In this document: positions 25,356 through 32,876 of the stretch, one piece after another
Layout of the letters: each line of letters opens with the position of its first letter
How positions within the stretch are numbered: the first letter of the stretch is position 1
DNA from: Chryseobacterium polytrichastri
GTDB taxonomy: Bacteria; Bacteroidota; Bacteroidia; Flavobacteriales; Weeksellaceae
NCBI RefSeq assembly: GCF_900142445.1
Contig: NZ_FRAV01000045.1
Span: 1-38,772 of the forward strand
Length of the DNA stretch: 38,772 nucleotides
Direction of reading: 5' to 3'
Notes under the pieces: generated by a model
Told to the model about the DNA's origin: nothing
What the model saw: the letters and a program-made list of their open reading frames with translations, nothing else
Database searches by the model: none
Translations under genes and position numbers: made by a program

Positions 25356-25359
25356 CAGG

Positions 25360-26127
25360 ATGTTGATAGAAAGTTTTCAAAACGATAAAATAAAAAACGT
25401 CACTAAGCTACTTACTGACAATAGATTTCGTAAAAAATCAAAAGTTTTTGTAGTTGAAGGGCAGCAAGAAAATGAAAGAGCCCAAAAATATGATTTTGAA
25501 GCAGTAGAGTTTTTCATCTGTGAAACCATATTTAAAGGAAAAATACCAGAAGGAAAAACACACCTTGTTAGTAATAAAGTCTATGAAAAAATAGCATACA
25601 GAGGGAGTTCAGAAGGAATCATAGGTATTTATAAAGCCAAAGAAAACAATTTAGATACCTTTAAGCCAAAAGAAAATTCAAGTATAATTATTGTTGAAGG
25701 AGTAGAAAAACCTGGAAATTTAGGTGCTATTCTAAGAAGCTGTGAAGCATTTGGTATTGATGCCTTGATTGTAGCAGACGGCAAAACAGACTTTTACAAT
25801 CCTAATGTCATAAGATCCAGTGTAGGATGTCTTTTTGGAATGGAAGTGTTTCAGGCTGAAAATGAAGAAACATTAGAATTTCTTCAGAAGAATCACTTCA
25901 ATATCTATACAACTATTATGGATGAAAGCTCGGAAGATCTTTATAAAAGAGATTTTACTCAAAAATCAGCAGTTCTATTTGGAACTGAACATTCGGGGCT
26001 TAGTGATTTCTGGATAGGAAAAGGAAAGAATACGTTAATTCCTATGACAGGAAGTATTGATTCTTTAAACTTAAGTAATGCTGTTGCGATTACTTGCTAT
26101 GAAGCTCTGAAACAAAAGAAAGGATAA
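25360..26127 (+). CDS. TrmH/SpoU-family RNA 2'-O-methyltransferase
   Basis: 255 aa. Residues 1-100 are the substrate-binding (L30e-like) N-terminal domain, with SKVFVVEGQQ near 27-36. The SPOUT catalytic domain has motif 1 VEKPGNLGAILRSCEA (115-130; Asn120 and Arg126), motif 2 VLFGTEHSGLS (205-215), and motif 3 IPMTGSIDSLNLSNAVAI (227-244) forming the knot and SAM site. It transfers methyl from SAM to a ribose 2'-OH in rRNA or tRNA; the target cannot be told from sequence. Convergent with the Ala-rich lipoprotein gene. Confidence 0.9.
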   Translation: MLIESFQNDKIKNVTKLLTDNRFRKKSKVFVVEGQQENERAQKYDFEAVEFFICETIFKGKIPEGKTHLVSNKVYEKIAYRGSSEGIIGIYKAKENNLDTFKPKENSSIIIVEGVEKPGNLGAILRSCEAFGIDALIVADGKTDFYNPNVIRSSVGCLFGMEVFQAENEETLEFLQKNHFNIYTTIMDESSEDLYKRDFTQKSAVLFGTEHSGLSDFWIGKGKNTLIPMTGSIDSLNLSNAVAITCYEALKQKKG

Positions 26128-26202
26128 TATTTTTTGATAGTTAGTTGCTGGATATAATTACTGATGACCCCAATTACTAATTATTTATAAAATATAAAGC
26201 AT

Positions 26203-26232
26203 AAAAAAACCGATTCACTAGGTGAACCGGTT
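26203..26232 (-). terminator. Terminator of the Ala-rich lipoprotein gene
   Basis: TTCAC (26214-26218) pairs with GTGAA (26222-26226); after a mismatch, AACCG (26208-26212) pairs with CGGTT (26228-26232). On the minus strand the stem runs into seven T (26203-26209). It may also stop the convergent methyltransferase transcript. Confidence 0.7.
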
Positions 26233-26259
26233 CTTTTATTTTTAAAGCGTAAGCTAAAA

Positions 26260-26601
26260 TTATTTCTTAACAGCTTCTTTAGTAGCAGCAGCAGCATCTT
26301 TAGCAGCACCTTTAGCAGCATCAGCAGCTCCTTTAGCAGCATCAGCAGCTCCAGCAGCAGCACCTTTAGCAGCATCAGCTCCAGCAGCAGTAGTAGCAGC
26401 AGCAGCATCTTTAGCAGCACCTACAGTAGCAGAAGCAGCAGAATCAACAACAGTTGCAGCAGAATCAGCTACAGTTGCAGCAGAATCAGTAACAGCTACA
26501 GCAGCAGAATCAGCAGTACCTTCAGTAGCAGTAGCTTCAGTTTTTTTACAAGCAACTAGAGAGATTGCAGCGATAGCAGCTACGAATAATGACTTTTTCA
26601 T
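26260..26601 (-). CDS. Alanine-rich repeat lipoprotein
   Basis: 113 aa. Signal peptide with lipobox LVAC (Cys18), so periplasmic or outer-membrane anchored. Nearly half of the mature part is alanine. First comes a Thr/Ser/Asp region with repeats of (T)DSAAT(V)V/A (about residues 30-58), then KGAADAA/AKGAAKDAA repeats (about 62-108), likely one long amphipathic helix. The gene is built of GCA/GCT triplets, a repeat-prone design. Similar Ala/Lys-rich small lipoproteins exist in Flavobacteriia; the function is unknown. The opposite-strand Leu-rich reading frame is an artefact of this composition. Divergent from the membrane-protein operon, with a -7 box 69 nt upstream. Confidence 0.75.
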   Translation of the reverse strand: MKKSLFVAAIAAISLVACKKTEATATEGTADSAAVAVTDSAATVADSAATVVDSAASATVGAAKDAAAATTAAGADAAKGAAAGAADAAKGAADAAKGAAKDAAAATKEAVKK

Positions 26602-26668
26602 AATAAATTAAATTTAATTTTGTTAATATTGTTTTCTAAAATTTTTCTCGTTCTGTTATTTGAACAAG

Positions 26669-26740
26669 ACAAAGGTATAGCAGATAGAAAAGTTGTTTAT
26701 GAAAAATAATTGTAATACCTTTGTAAAATAGTTTTACAAA
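26669..26740. promoter_or_regulatory. Divergent promoter pair with inverted -7 boxes and a palindromic operator
   Basis: ACAAAGGTAT (26669-26678) and ATACCTTTGT (26715-26724) form a 10-bp inverted repeat. Each contains TACCTTTG facing outwards: minus strand 26670-26677 for the Ala-rich lipoprotein, plus strand 26716-26723 for the membrane-protein operon. The plus promoter also has TTG at 26693-26695, 20 nt upstream. Overlapping its end is a perfect dyad, TTTGTAAAA (26720-26728) and TTTTACAAA (26732-26740) separated by TAG, which spans the expected transcription start and so is a good operator candidate, or a 5'-UTR hairpin. Confidence 0.6.
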
Positions 26741-26781
26741 TAAACTTAACTGATAATCAGTAATTTAATTATATTTAAAAA

Positions 26782-27945
26782 TTGACAGATTTAGATCTAT
26801 TACATTTTGAGCAGCTCAAAAAAGAAGTCCAAGCTCAATATTTGAAAGAATATACACCTTCCTATGATGATATTTCAAAATGGAAGGGTATTGATATTAT
26901 ATATTTTCAGGAAGATCTTCGTAAAAAAGCTAAAGGAAACATTAGCGAAAAATCTTTTTACACCTATTTCAAAAACTCTCCGGTTACAAAATTACCCCGA
27001 ATTGATATGCTCAACTTATTGAGTATTTATACGGGTTATGACTCATGGTATGAGTTTAAAAAGCAACATCTTTTTGCAGGAGAATTACTACAACAAGACC
27101 AGGAATTAAGTGATGAAGAAATGGAAGATTTAGAAAAAACTCTTGAAAGTCTATCTAATTTTTCAAAAACAAAGAATAAACCTGAAAAAACTGCAGAAAC
27201 AGCACAAGAAAACATTGATTTACAAAAATCAACTACTGAAAACCAAATAGTTAATCAAAACAAAAAATTAAAAATTCAATCAGATTCTGAAGCAATAAAA
27301 CCTAAGAAAAATTTCTTAAAAAAGAATGCTTGGGCTTTCGCAACCTCTATTTTAATTCTAATAACGGGTATTCTAGGTTTCAAGGATGAAATTTTTCTAA
27401 AAGAATATAAATATTGTTTCACGGACGCAGACAGAGGAACTTCCGTCATCAATACATTAGAAATAAAAGTTATTAAAGAAAATGAATCTCCAATTCTTTA
27501 TAGAATAAAACCGGGAGACTGTTTTAAATATTCTACCAAAGATAAGGTCCTAAAAATGGAAATCAGAGCGCCTTTCTATGAATATCTAGAGGTAAACAGA
27601 ACTTTGGAGAATGCGCCTGGAGAGGAAATGATAGAACTAAAGCCGGATGATTACAAAATGGCAGTAAATTACTTCTCTGTAAAGGATGCCAATGGTAATC
27701 CAGAGCAACTGAAACAGAAACGTAAGCAACTCGAAAACCTAATCAGCAATAACGCTACGATTTATCAGGTATACGATAATACAACCTATGGCATTGAAAC
27801 CTTAGATAAACAAAAATATATTACCTTAGTAACAACCCCAACAACTTCTCTAAAAAACTTAAGTGTAATAGAAATGAAAAAAGAGAACGGGAAAATAATA
27901 TCTATCAAATTTAAAATTGCAAGTACAGATGAAAAGAATAAATAA
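26782..27945 (+). CDS. Single-span membrane protein with N-terminal cytoplasmic helical domain
   Basis: 387 aa beginning with TTG at 26782; an in-frame stop lies two codons upstream and the next in-frame ATG is about 75 codons in, so TTG is the only start that keeps the domain. Residues about 25-96 form a compact helical domain (ISEKSFYTYFKNSPVTKLPR, then MLNLLSIYTGYDSWYEFK), which I recall from Bacteroidota proteins and which looks DNA- or protein-binding, but I cannot name it. A charged linker (105-180), one TM helix (183-200) and a C-terminal extracytoplasmic domain (about 205-387) follow. It is translationally overlapped by the next lipoprotein gene. It may be a membrane-bound sensor; function unknown. 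Confidence 0.7.
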   Translation: MTDLDLLHFEQLKKEVQAQYLKEYTPSYDDISKWKGIDIIYFQEDLRKKAKGNISEKSFYTYFKNSPVTKLPRIDMLNLLSIYTGYDSWYEFKKQHLFAGELLQQDQELSDEEMEDLEKTLESLSNFSKTKNKPEKTAETAQENIDLQKSTTENQIVNQNKKLKIQSDSEAIKPKKNFLKKNAWAFATSILILITGILGFKDEIFLKEYKYCFTDADRGTSVINTLEIKVIKENESPILYRIKPGDCFKYSTKDKVLKMEIRAPFYEYLEVNRTLENAPGEEMIELKPDDYKMAVNYFSVKDANGNPEQLKQKRKQLENLISNNATIYQVYDNTTYGIETLDKQKYITLVTTPTTSLKNLSVIEMKKENGKIISIKFKIASTDEKNK

Positions 27946-28522
27946 TTTTTTAATTTTTGCAATAACGCTTCTTACTTTAGCAGCTTGTAACGAGAAAAAA
28001 AACTCGGAAGTAAGTGATATTGAAAAACTTAGAAACAGTAATAATAAAAAAAGCTATCCTGAAGTACAAATGGATAGCGCGCAGGCCATCAACTTCATTA
28101 CCAAGCAAAAAGTACAGGAGCTTTTAGATCTGTCTACATTATATTTATCTGGATCAGGAAATAAGAACACCGAGATTGATACGGTTATCTATTCTCAAAT
28201 GGGAAGCTATTTCCATAAACCGGATAGCCTGACATTCAAAAAGTTATTCCGGGAACTGGATAGCTTAAAGGTAAAAAGCATAAAAGTGAATAATTTATCT
28301 GTTTATAAAGATTATTATAAAAAGGATACTTTAGATTATGCCAAATTTGATGTAGAATACTTTGATGACAAGAATAGATCATTGGGTACTTTTGAAAAAA
28401 ATGCGCAATACATCCTTATGTCTACCCCTATTAAATTTAAAAAAGAATTTAAATTTTACTTCCTCAACTTCTATTCTTCTCCTTTGAAGAAAGACAGTAC
28501 TTCAGTAAAAGTAACTAAATAG
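27929..28522 (+). CDS. Hypothetical lipoprotein paired with the membrane protein
   Basis: 197 aa from the ATG at 27929. MKRINNFLIFAITLLTLAAC gives a lipobox (LAAC, Cys20); an ATG four codons earlier (27917) is less likely. The mature part is polar, with Lys/Asp-rich strands and a motif-poor C terminus; no family recognised. It overlaps the preceding gene by 17 nt, so the two are one operon and their products probably meet in the periplasm. Its last 52 nt overlap the 3' end of the opposite-strand cyclo-ligase gene. Confidence 0.75.
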   Translation: MKRINNFLIFAITLLTLAACNEKKNSEVSDIEKLRNSNNKKSYPEVQMDSAQAINFITKQKVQELLDLSTLYLSGSGNKNTEIDTVIYSQMGSYFHKPDSLTFKKLFRELDSLKVKSIKVNNLSVYKDYYKKDTLDYAKFDVEYFDDKNRSLGTFEKNAQYILMSTPIKFKKEFKFYFLNFYSSPLKKDSTSVKVTK

Positions 28523-29049
28523 TCTAAGGGAATATCATTTTCCCAGACATCATCAATATATTCATCGGGGTTAAAATAATTAACTCCGATTTTTTTTGAG
28601 CTAGGTGAAATAGATTGAAAAAAGCCATCATAAAAACCTTTTCCATAGCCTACTCTATTTCCATTAGGATCACAATACAGCAAAGGGGTAATTACATAAT
28701 CAAACTGAGTTTCTCCGGAATCTATAGTAGAAACAGGCTCCGAAATCCCCCAATTGCTCGTTTCAAATTCTGTACCTGGAAATATTTCAACCGAAATTAA
28801 TTCATCCACAACCTTAGGCACAAAAACACGGATATTTTGATCTAAAAAATAATTGATGAATATCTTAGTGTCAATTTCATTAAACTTCTCAATCGGAATG
28901 AAAACATGTACTTTCTGACCTTTTACAGGCTTGAAATAATGGATAAAGTTGTTAAAAATTCTTTTAGATAACAAGAAAGCCTCATCAGAAGACAAGGCTT
29001 TTCTTTTTTGCATATATTTTTTTCTAAGTTCAGCTTTTAGCATTCTCAT
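28471..29049 (-). CDS. 5-formyltetrahydrofolate cyclo-ligase
   Basis: 192 aa. Using ATP it converts 5-formyl-THF to 5,10-methenyl-THF in the folate one-carbon pool. Hallmarks: LRKKYMQKRKALS near the N terminus, YVITPLLYCDPNGNRVGYGKG (118-138) with FYDGFF, and the C-terminal IPLDYLVTFTEV. The ATG at 29049 overlaps the TrhO stop as TAATG, so it is translationally coupled; another ATG lies two codons in. The gene's last 52 nt lie opposite the 3' end of the lipoprotein gene. Confidence 0.92.
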   Translation of the reverse strand: MRMLKAELRKKYMQKRKALSSDEAFLLSKRIFNNFIHYFKPVKGQKVHVFIPIEKFNEIDTKIFINYFLDQNIRVFVPKVVDELISVEIFPGTEFETSNWGISEPVSTIDSGETQFDYVITPLLYCDPNGNRVGYGKGFYDGFFQSISPSSKKIGVNYFNPDEYIDDVWENDIPLDYLVTFTEVLSFFKGEE

Positions 29050-30419
29050 TAAGCTTTTTCAGAAGGTTCTATAATTTTATATAATTTGTCTGACAAACGA
29101 ATTTTAAACGGAAGTTCAAAAGTAATTTGATCTCCCACTTTCGCCGTTTCACAAGGACCTCCATTTGCATAAATTTCGGTAATTGTAATTTCTTGCTCAC
29201 CAGTTGTAGGGCCTGAAATCAATACTCTATCTCCTACTGAAAGTTCTTTGTTTTCAATTAAGAACTGAGCAATTTTTGATTTTGAGTAATAATGTTCTCC
29301 TTTACCAACCAATACTTTCTTAACTGCTATCTTTTGGCGAATATTTTTAGCGGCTACTTTTCCTAAGGGCTGAGTTGGTAAATCACCTGAATTCTTAAAT
29401 ATCAAAGAATCGGACTTCCCTTTTCTGAACACCTTGTTTCCAACCTGCAATCCTTTTCTTAGTTGTAATTGCTCTTCTACCGGTAAATGTGTAATTTCTA
29501 AACATTCTGTAGAACATGTATTTTCCATTGTAGCTTTACATTCATCACATTGAATAAACAATAAATGACAAGCATCATTTGCACAATTGGTATGGTTATC
29601 ACAAGGCTTTCCACATTGGTGGCATTGTGAAATAATATCATCTGTAATTCGTTCTCCTAATCGGTGGTCAAACACGAAGTTCTTCCCAATAAATTTACTT
29701 TCAATATTTTCTTCTTTTATCTGACGGGTATATTCAATAATTCCGCCTTCTAATTGGAAAACATTCTTAAAACCCTGATGCTTAAAGTAAGCACTTGCCT
29801 TTTCACAACGAATACCCCCTGTGCAATACATCAACAGGTTTTTATCTTCTTTAAAATCCTGTAATTGTTCGTTGATGATAGGTAAGCTTTCTCTGAAGTT
29901 TTCTACATCAGGCGTAATAGCGCCTTCAAAATGCCCCACTTCACTTTCGTAGTGATTTCTAAAATCAACCACAATTGTATTTGGGTCTTCCAATAAATTA
30001 TTAAACTCCTGAGCTTTTAAGTGAATACCTTTATTGGTAACATCAAAAGAATCATCATTCAAACCGTCTGCTACAATTTTATGTCTAACCTTGATAGTCA
30101 ATTTTAAGAAAGAATAGTCGTCCTGATCTACCGCTACGTTTAAACGAATTCCTTTCATGAAATCGTAAACTTCAAGGGTATTGCGAAAAGCCTCAAATTG
30201 ATCCGCAGGAACACTCATCTGAGCATTAATTCCTTCATGAGCAACATAGATACGACCCAATGCATCCAGTGCATTCCAGGCTATAAATAATTCGTCGCGA
30301 AACTTTTTGGGATCTTCAATTTTGGCATACGCATAGAAAGACAATGTAAGACGTTCCTTACCAGCTTCATCAATAAGTTGAGCTCTTTCTTCTGCGCTTA
30401 AGGTGTTATACAGTTGCAT
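29049..30419 (-). CDS. trhO: tRNA U34 hydroxylase TrhO (rhodanese-domain) with extra C-terminal domain
   Basis: 456 aa. TrhO (YceA family) makes 5-hydroxyuridine at tRNA position 34 using O2. Layout: N-terminal acylphosphatase-like domain (about 20-118), rhodanese domain (about 125-235) with active-site Cys199 in MYCTGGIRC, then a cysteine-rich segment with nine Cys between 266 and 306, typical of the family. E. coli TrhO ends soon after this (about 350 aa). Here about 100 residues follow, and 370-450 (HYYSKSKIAQFLIENKELSV, then GDRVLISGPT...GDQITFELPF) look like the C-terminal beta-barrel of U32 peptidase-like tRNA hydroxylases. Promoter box TATCTTTG at 30454-30461. Upstream of and coupled to the folate gene. 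Confidence 0.88.
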   Translation of the reverse strand: MQLYNTLSAEERAQLIDEAGKERLTLSFYAYAKIEDPKKFRDELFIAWNALDALGRIYVAHEGINAQMSVPADQFEAFRNTLEVYDFMKGIRLNVAVDQDDYSFLKLTIKVRHKIVADGLNDDSFDVTNKGIHLKAQEFNNLLEDPNTIVVDFRNHYESEVGHFEGAITPDVENFRESLPIINEQLQDFKEDKNLLMYCTGGIRCEKASAYFKHQGFKNVFQLEGGIIEYTRQIKEENIESKFIGKNFVFDHRLGERITDDIISQCHQCGKPCDNHTNCANDACHLLFIQCDECKATMENTCSTECLEITHLPVEEQLQLRKGLQVGNKVFRKGKSDSLIFKNSGDLPTQPLGKVAAKNIRQKIAVKKVLVGKGEHYYSKSKIAQFLIENKELSVGDRVLISGPTTGEQEITITEIYANGGPCETAKVGDQITFELPFKIRLSDKLYKIIEPSEKA

Positions 30420-30445
30420 GCTATAAACGTTTTAAGTGAGAAAAG

Positions 30446-30461
30446 TATTTTTGCAAAGATA
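30446..30461. promoter_or_regulatory. Overlapping divergent -7 boxes (bidirectional promoter)
   Basis: The 16-nt sequence TATTTTTGCAAAGATA is TAnnTTTG joined back to back with its own reverse complement: plus-strand box 30446-30453, minus-strand box TATCTTTG 30454-30461. The minus box suits trhO (35 nt from its ATG). The plus box would start an RNA running toward htrA, 340 nt away. Confidence 0.45.
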
Positions 30462-30754
30462 GTAATTTTTCAATTAAGTCTATTTGTTGATGAAAATCTC
30501 AAACGCTAGAATGCTAGTAATGATTGATAAATTATTGCTATTCAAAAAACTCATTTAGGTGTGAAATTTTGTCAGTTATTCATAATATAATGCTAGCTTT
30601 ACCATACAAAATGTCACTATTTTATTTAATATTTTTTTAAGTTTTGTTAATTCCAGTTTTAACAATTACGACATAATGTATAAATAATTGCTATTCCTGT
30701 TAAATTTTAGTTAAAATTGAAACATATCATAATAATCAACTACCTATTTAGCAT

Positions 30755-30762
30755 TAAATTTG
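30755..30762 (+). promoter_or_regulatory. -7 promoter box of htrA (TAAATTTG)
   Basis: TAAATTTG fits TAnnTTTG and ends 43 nt before the ATG at 30805. This placing makes the TTG at 30760, inside the box, impossible as the true start. Confidence 0.5.
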
Positions 30763-30804
30763 TTTACAATAAAACATAAATTAAAAATCAAAAGAAGATA
30801 TACA

Positions 30805-32349
30805 ATGAAGAGTACTTTAAAAAAACTATTACCATTTGCTGTAGTAGGAGTTATCTCAGGAGCTACTACCGTTGGCACAATACAATATTTCGGTCATCCT
30901 TCTAATAATGAAGACCAAGGCTATTTTAAATCTGCCTCAAATGTTTCATTTGCCGGCATGAATACTGGGGCTGTAGGTGACGATTTTGTAAAAGCAGCAA
31001 AAACTACGGTTCCGGCTGTAGTAACTATTAAGAATTACCAAAGCAGAACATCTACTTCTGGTGGAAGAGCATCCGAACAAGATCTATTCGACTTCTTTTT
31101 CGGTGATCCTTTCGGCGGAGGCGGAAGAGGACAACAAAGACAAAAGCCACAGCAACAAGTACCTGACAATATGCCTTCAGGAATGGGTTCAGGAGTAATT
31201 ATTTCTCCGGATGGTTATATTATATCAAATAATCACGTTGTAGCGGGTGCCAATAAACTGGAAGTCGTATTAAGCAACAAAAAATCTTATATCGCAACTT
31301 TAGTAGGAACAGATCCGAACACAGATATTTCATTATTAAAGATTGAAGAAAAAGGGCTACCCTATCTAAACTTCGCTAATTCTGATAATATTGAAGTAGG
31401 ACAATGGGCTCTTGCAGTAGGTAATCCATTAGGATTGAATTCAACTGTAACTGCAGGTATTATTTCTGCTAAAGGAAGAGGAATCGGAATTTTAGGAGGC
31501 CAAGGGAAAGCAACGAATCCTATTGAAAGTTTTATTCAGACAGATGCTGCCATTAACCCTGGAAACTCAGGAGGTGCATTGGTAAATACGAATGGCGAGC
31601 TGATTGGTATCAACTCTGCAATCCAATCTACAACAGGTTATTATCAAGGATATGGATTTGCAGTTCCGGCTAATTTGGCTAGAAAAATAGTTGAAGACAT
31701 CAAGAAATTCGGAATTGTACAAAGAGGATTCCTTGGAGTTCAATCTCTAGATCTTTCTGATGACATGCAGGTTGCAGCGTATAACAAACAGAAAAAGACC
31801 AATATTAAAACCGGTTCAGGAGTATATGTAACAGGATTCGGAGATAAGAGTGGTGCTGAAGATGCTGGTCTTAAAATGGGAGATATTATCACCAAAATAG
31901 ATAATTCAGCCATTACAGACTTCGCCGATCTATCGATCGCTATCGGAAGCAAGCGTCCTGGAGATAAAGTACAAGTTACTTATTCAAGAAATGGTAAAGA
32001 GAGCACAACTACAGTAACATTGAGAGATCAAAAAGGAGGAACTTCTACGAGAACAAAAGAAGAACTAAGTGTTACCGAAAAAATTGGAGCTGAATTTGAA
32101 CCATTAAGTGAAAAATTCAAAACCGACTACGGTTTGAATAGCGGTGTAGTTGCTAAAAACGTATCTGAAGGAAGCGAGATCGCTAAGATTGGATTGGTAG
32201 ACAACTATATTGTAGTAGAGATTAACGGTAAGCCTGTAAACTCACAAAAAGACGTTGAAAAAATCCTAGATAAATACCAAGGAAACGTTCAAGTGAAGTT
32301 TGTGGATGAGTATGGTAGAATGTATACGAAAGGCTTTAAAATGCCTTAA
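30805..32349 (+). CDS. Do-family (DegP/HtrA) periplasmic serine protease
   Basis: 514 aa from the ATG at 30805, which directly precedes a signal/anchor segment (FAVVGVISGATTVGTIQYFG). The S1C trypsin-like domain has His144 (SNNHVVAG), Asp174 (NTDISLLK) and Ser255 (NPGNSGGALV). A Gly/Gln-rich LA loop (about 98-122) precedes the domain core. Two PDZ domains follow (about 285-375 and 410-510), as in DegP/DegQ, with the PDZ1 groove region RGFLGVQSLDL. It acts in the periplasm as protease and chaperone for misfolded envelope proteins. Own promoter and a shared bidirectional terminator. Confidence 0.94.
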   Translation: MKSTLKKLLPFAVVGVISGATTVGTIQYFGHPSNNEDQGYFKSASNVSFAGMNTGAVGDDFVKAAKTTVPAVVTIKNYQSRTSTSGGRASEQDLFDFFFGDPFGGGGRGQQRQKPQQQVPDNMPSGMGSGVIISPDGYIISNNHVVAGANKLEVVLSNKKSYIATLVGTDPNTDISLLKIEEKGLPYLNFANSDNIEVGQWALAVGNPLGLNSTVTAGIISAKGRGIGILGGQGKATNPIESFIQTDAAINPGNSGGALVNTNGELIGINSAIQSTTGYYQGYGFAVPANLARKIVEDIKKFGIVQRGFLGVQSLDLSDDMQVAAYNKQKKTNIKTGSGVYVTGFGDKSGAEDAGLKMGDIITKIDNSAITDFADLSIAIGSKRPGDKVQVTYSRNGKESTTTVTLRDQKGGTSTRTKEELSVTEKIGAEFEPLSEKFKTDYGLNSGVVAKNVSEGSEIAKIGLVDNYIVVEINGKPVNSQKDVEKILDKYQGNVQVKFVDEYGRMYTKGFKMP

Positions 32350-32385
32350 TCAAGATTCAACAAAACATTTATTTTCATATCAACG

Positions 32386-32416
32386 AAAAGCCGCTACAAA
32401 ATTTGTAGCGGCTTTT
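32386..32416. terminator. Bidirectional terminator between htrA and the ridA operon
   Basis: A perfect 15-bp palindrome (32386-32400 with 32402-32416; core GCCGCTACAAA) has A runs on the left and T runs on the right, fitting termination of both converging transcripts, htrA (plus) and ridA plus the membrane protein (minus). Confidence 0.85.
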
Positions 32417-32420
32417 TATT

Positions 32421-32876
32421 TTATGATTTATTATTCATTTTTTCAGCGATTCTCTTTTTCTTATTCCGTTCATAAATGACTTCTACGATCTTACCTCCGA
32501 TCCACGAAAAGGGAAAGAATGTAAGGAAAATAGATATTTTATAGAACGTAGGATGATAAGGAAAAATAATAACATCCAGCATTGCTATAAACAACATAAT
32601 AAACCCAATAAGAATAGCATAAGCCACTTTAGCATATTTTACGATGATTGCTGTTGCCACCCCTCCTATCGTAGTTCCCAAACCGGAAATAAACAATAAG
32701 AAACCGAAGAACGCTTCATCATTTTTCATGCTTTCAAGAAACCTCTGCCAGTGCTCAAAAGGAGCGAAAGCATCAAAAGTAACCCATTGCGGAAAAACCC
32801 TTATACCAAGGGTAATGATAAGCCCGGCAATTGCGAGCCCCACTAAAACCGCTAATGTATTTCTTATAAAACTCAT
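32421..32876 (-). CDS. Small four-helix membrane protein, unknown function
   Basis: 151 aa with four hydrophobic helices (about residues 5-25, 57-78, 82-104, 110-132) and a basic C terminus (RNKKKRIAEKMNNKS). Helices 2-3 contain glycine motifs (SGLGTTIGGVATAIIVKY). I recall similar small proteins annotated as hypothetical in Flavobacteriia; no family with known function is recognised. It is coupled to ridA by a TAATG stop-start overlap, so the two are co-expressed. Confidence 0.75.
   Translation of the reverse strand: MSFIRNTLAVLVGLAIAGLIITLGIRVFPQWVTFDAFAPFEHWQRFLESMKNDEAFFGFLLFISGLGTTIGGVATAIIVKYAKVAYAILIGFIMLFIAMLDVIIFPYHPTFYKISIFLTFFPFSWIGGKIVEVIYERNKKKRIAEKMNNKS

Larger units (their letters stand above)
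30420..30804. other. Intergenic region between trhO and htrA
   Basis: Holds the palindromic -7 box pair at 30446-30461 and the htrA -7 box at 30755-30762. The rest is AT-rich without a recognisable gene; only weak all-A/T dyads, such as 30703-30718, are seen. Confidence 0.5.

Noticed and set aside
26181..26420. Leucine-rich reading frame on the minus strand
   Set aside because: Frame-shifted reading of the GCA/GCT repeat of the Ala-rich lipoprotein gene; it has no start context and runs through the terminator.
30703..30718. AATTTTA / TAAAATT dyad before htrA
   Set aside because: Short all-A/T dyads are expected by chance in such AT-rich intergenic DNA.
30760..30804. Upstream TTG start for htrA
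   Set aside because: The TTG lies inside the -7 box; the ATG at 30805 directly precedes the signal segment.
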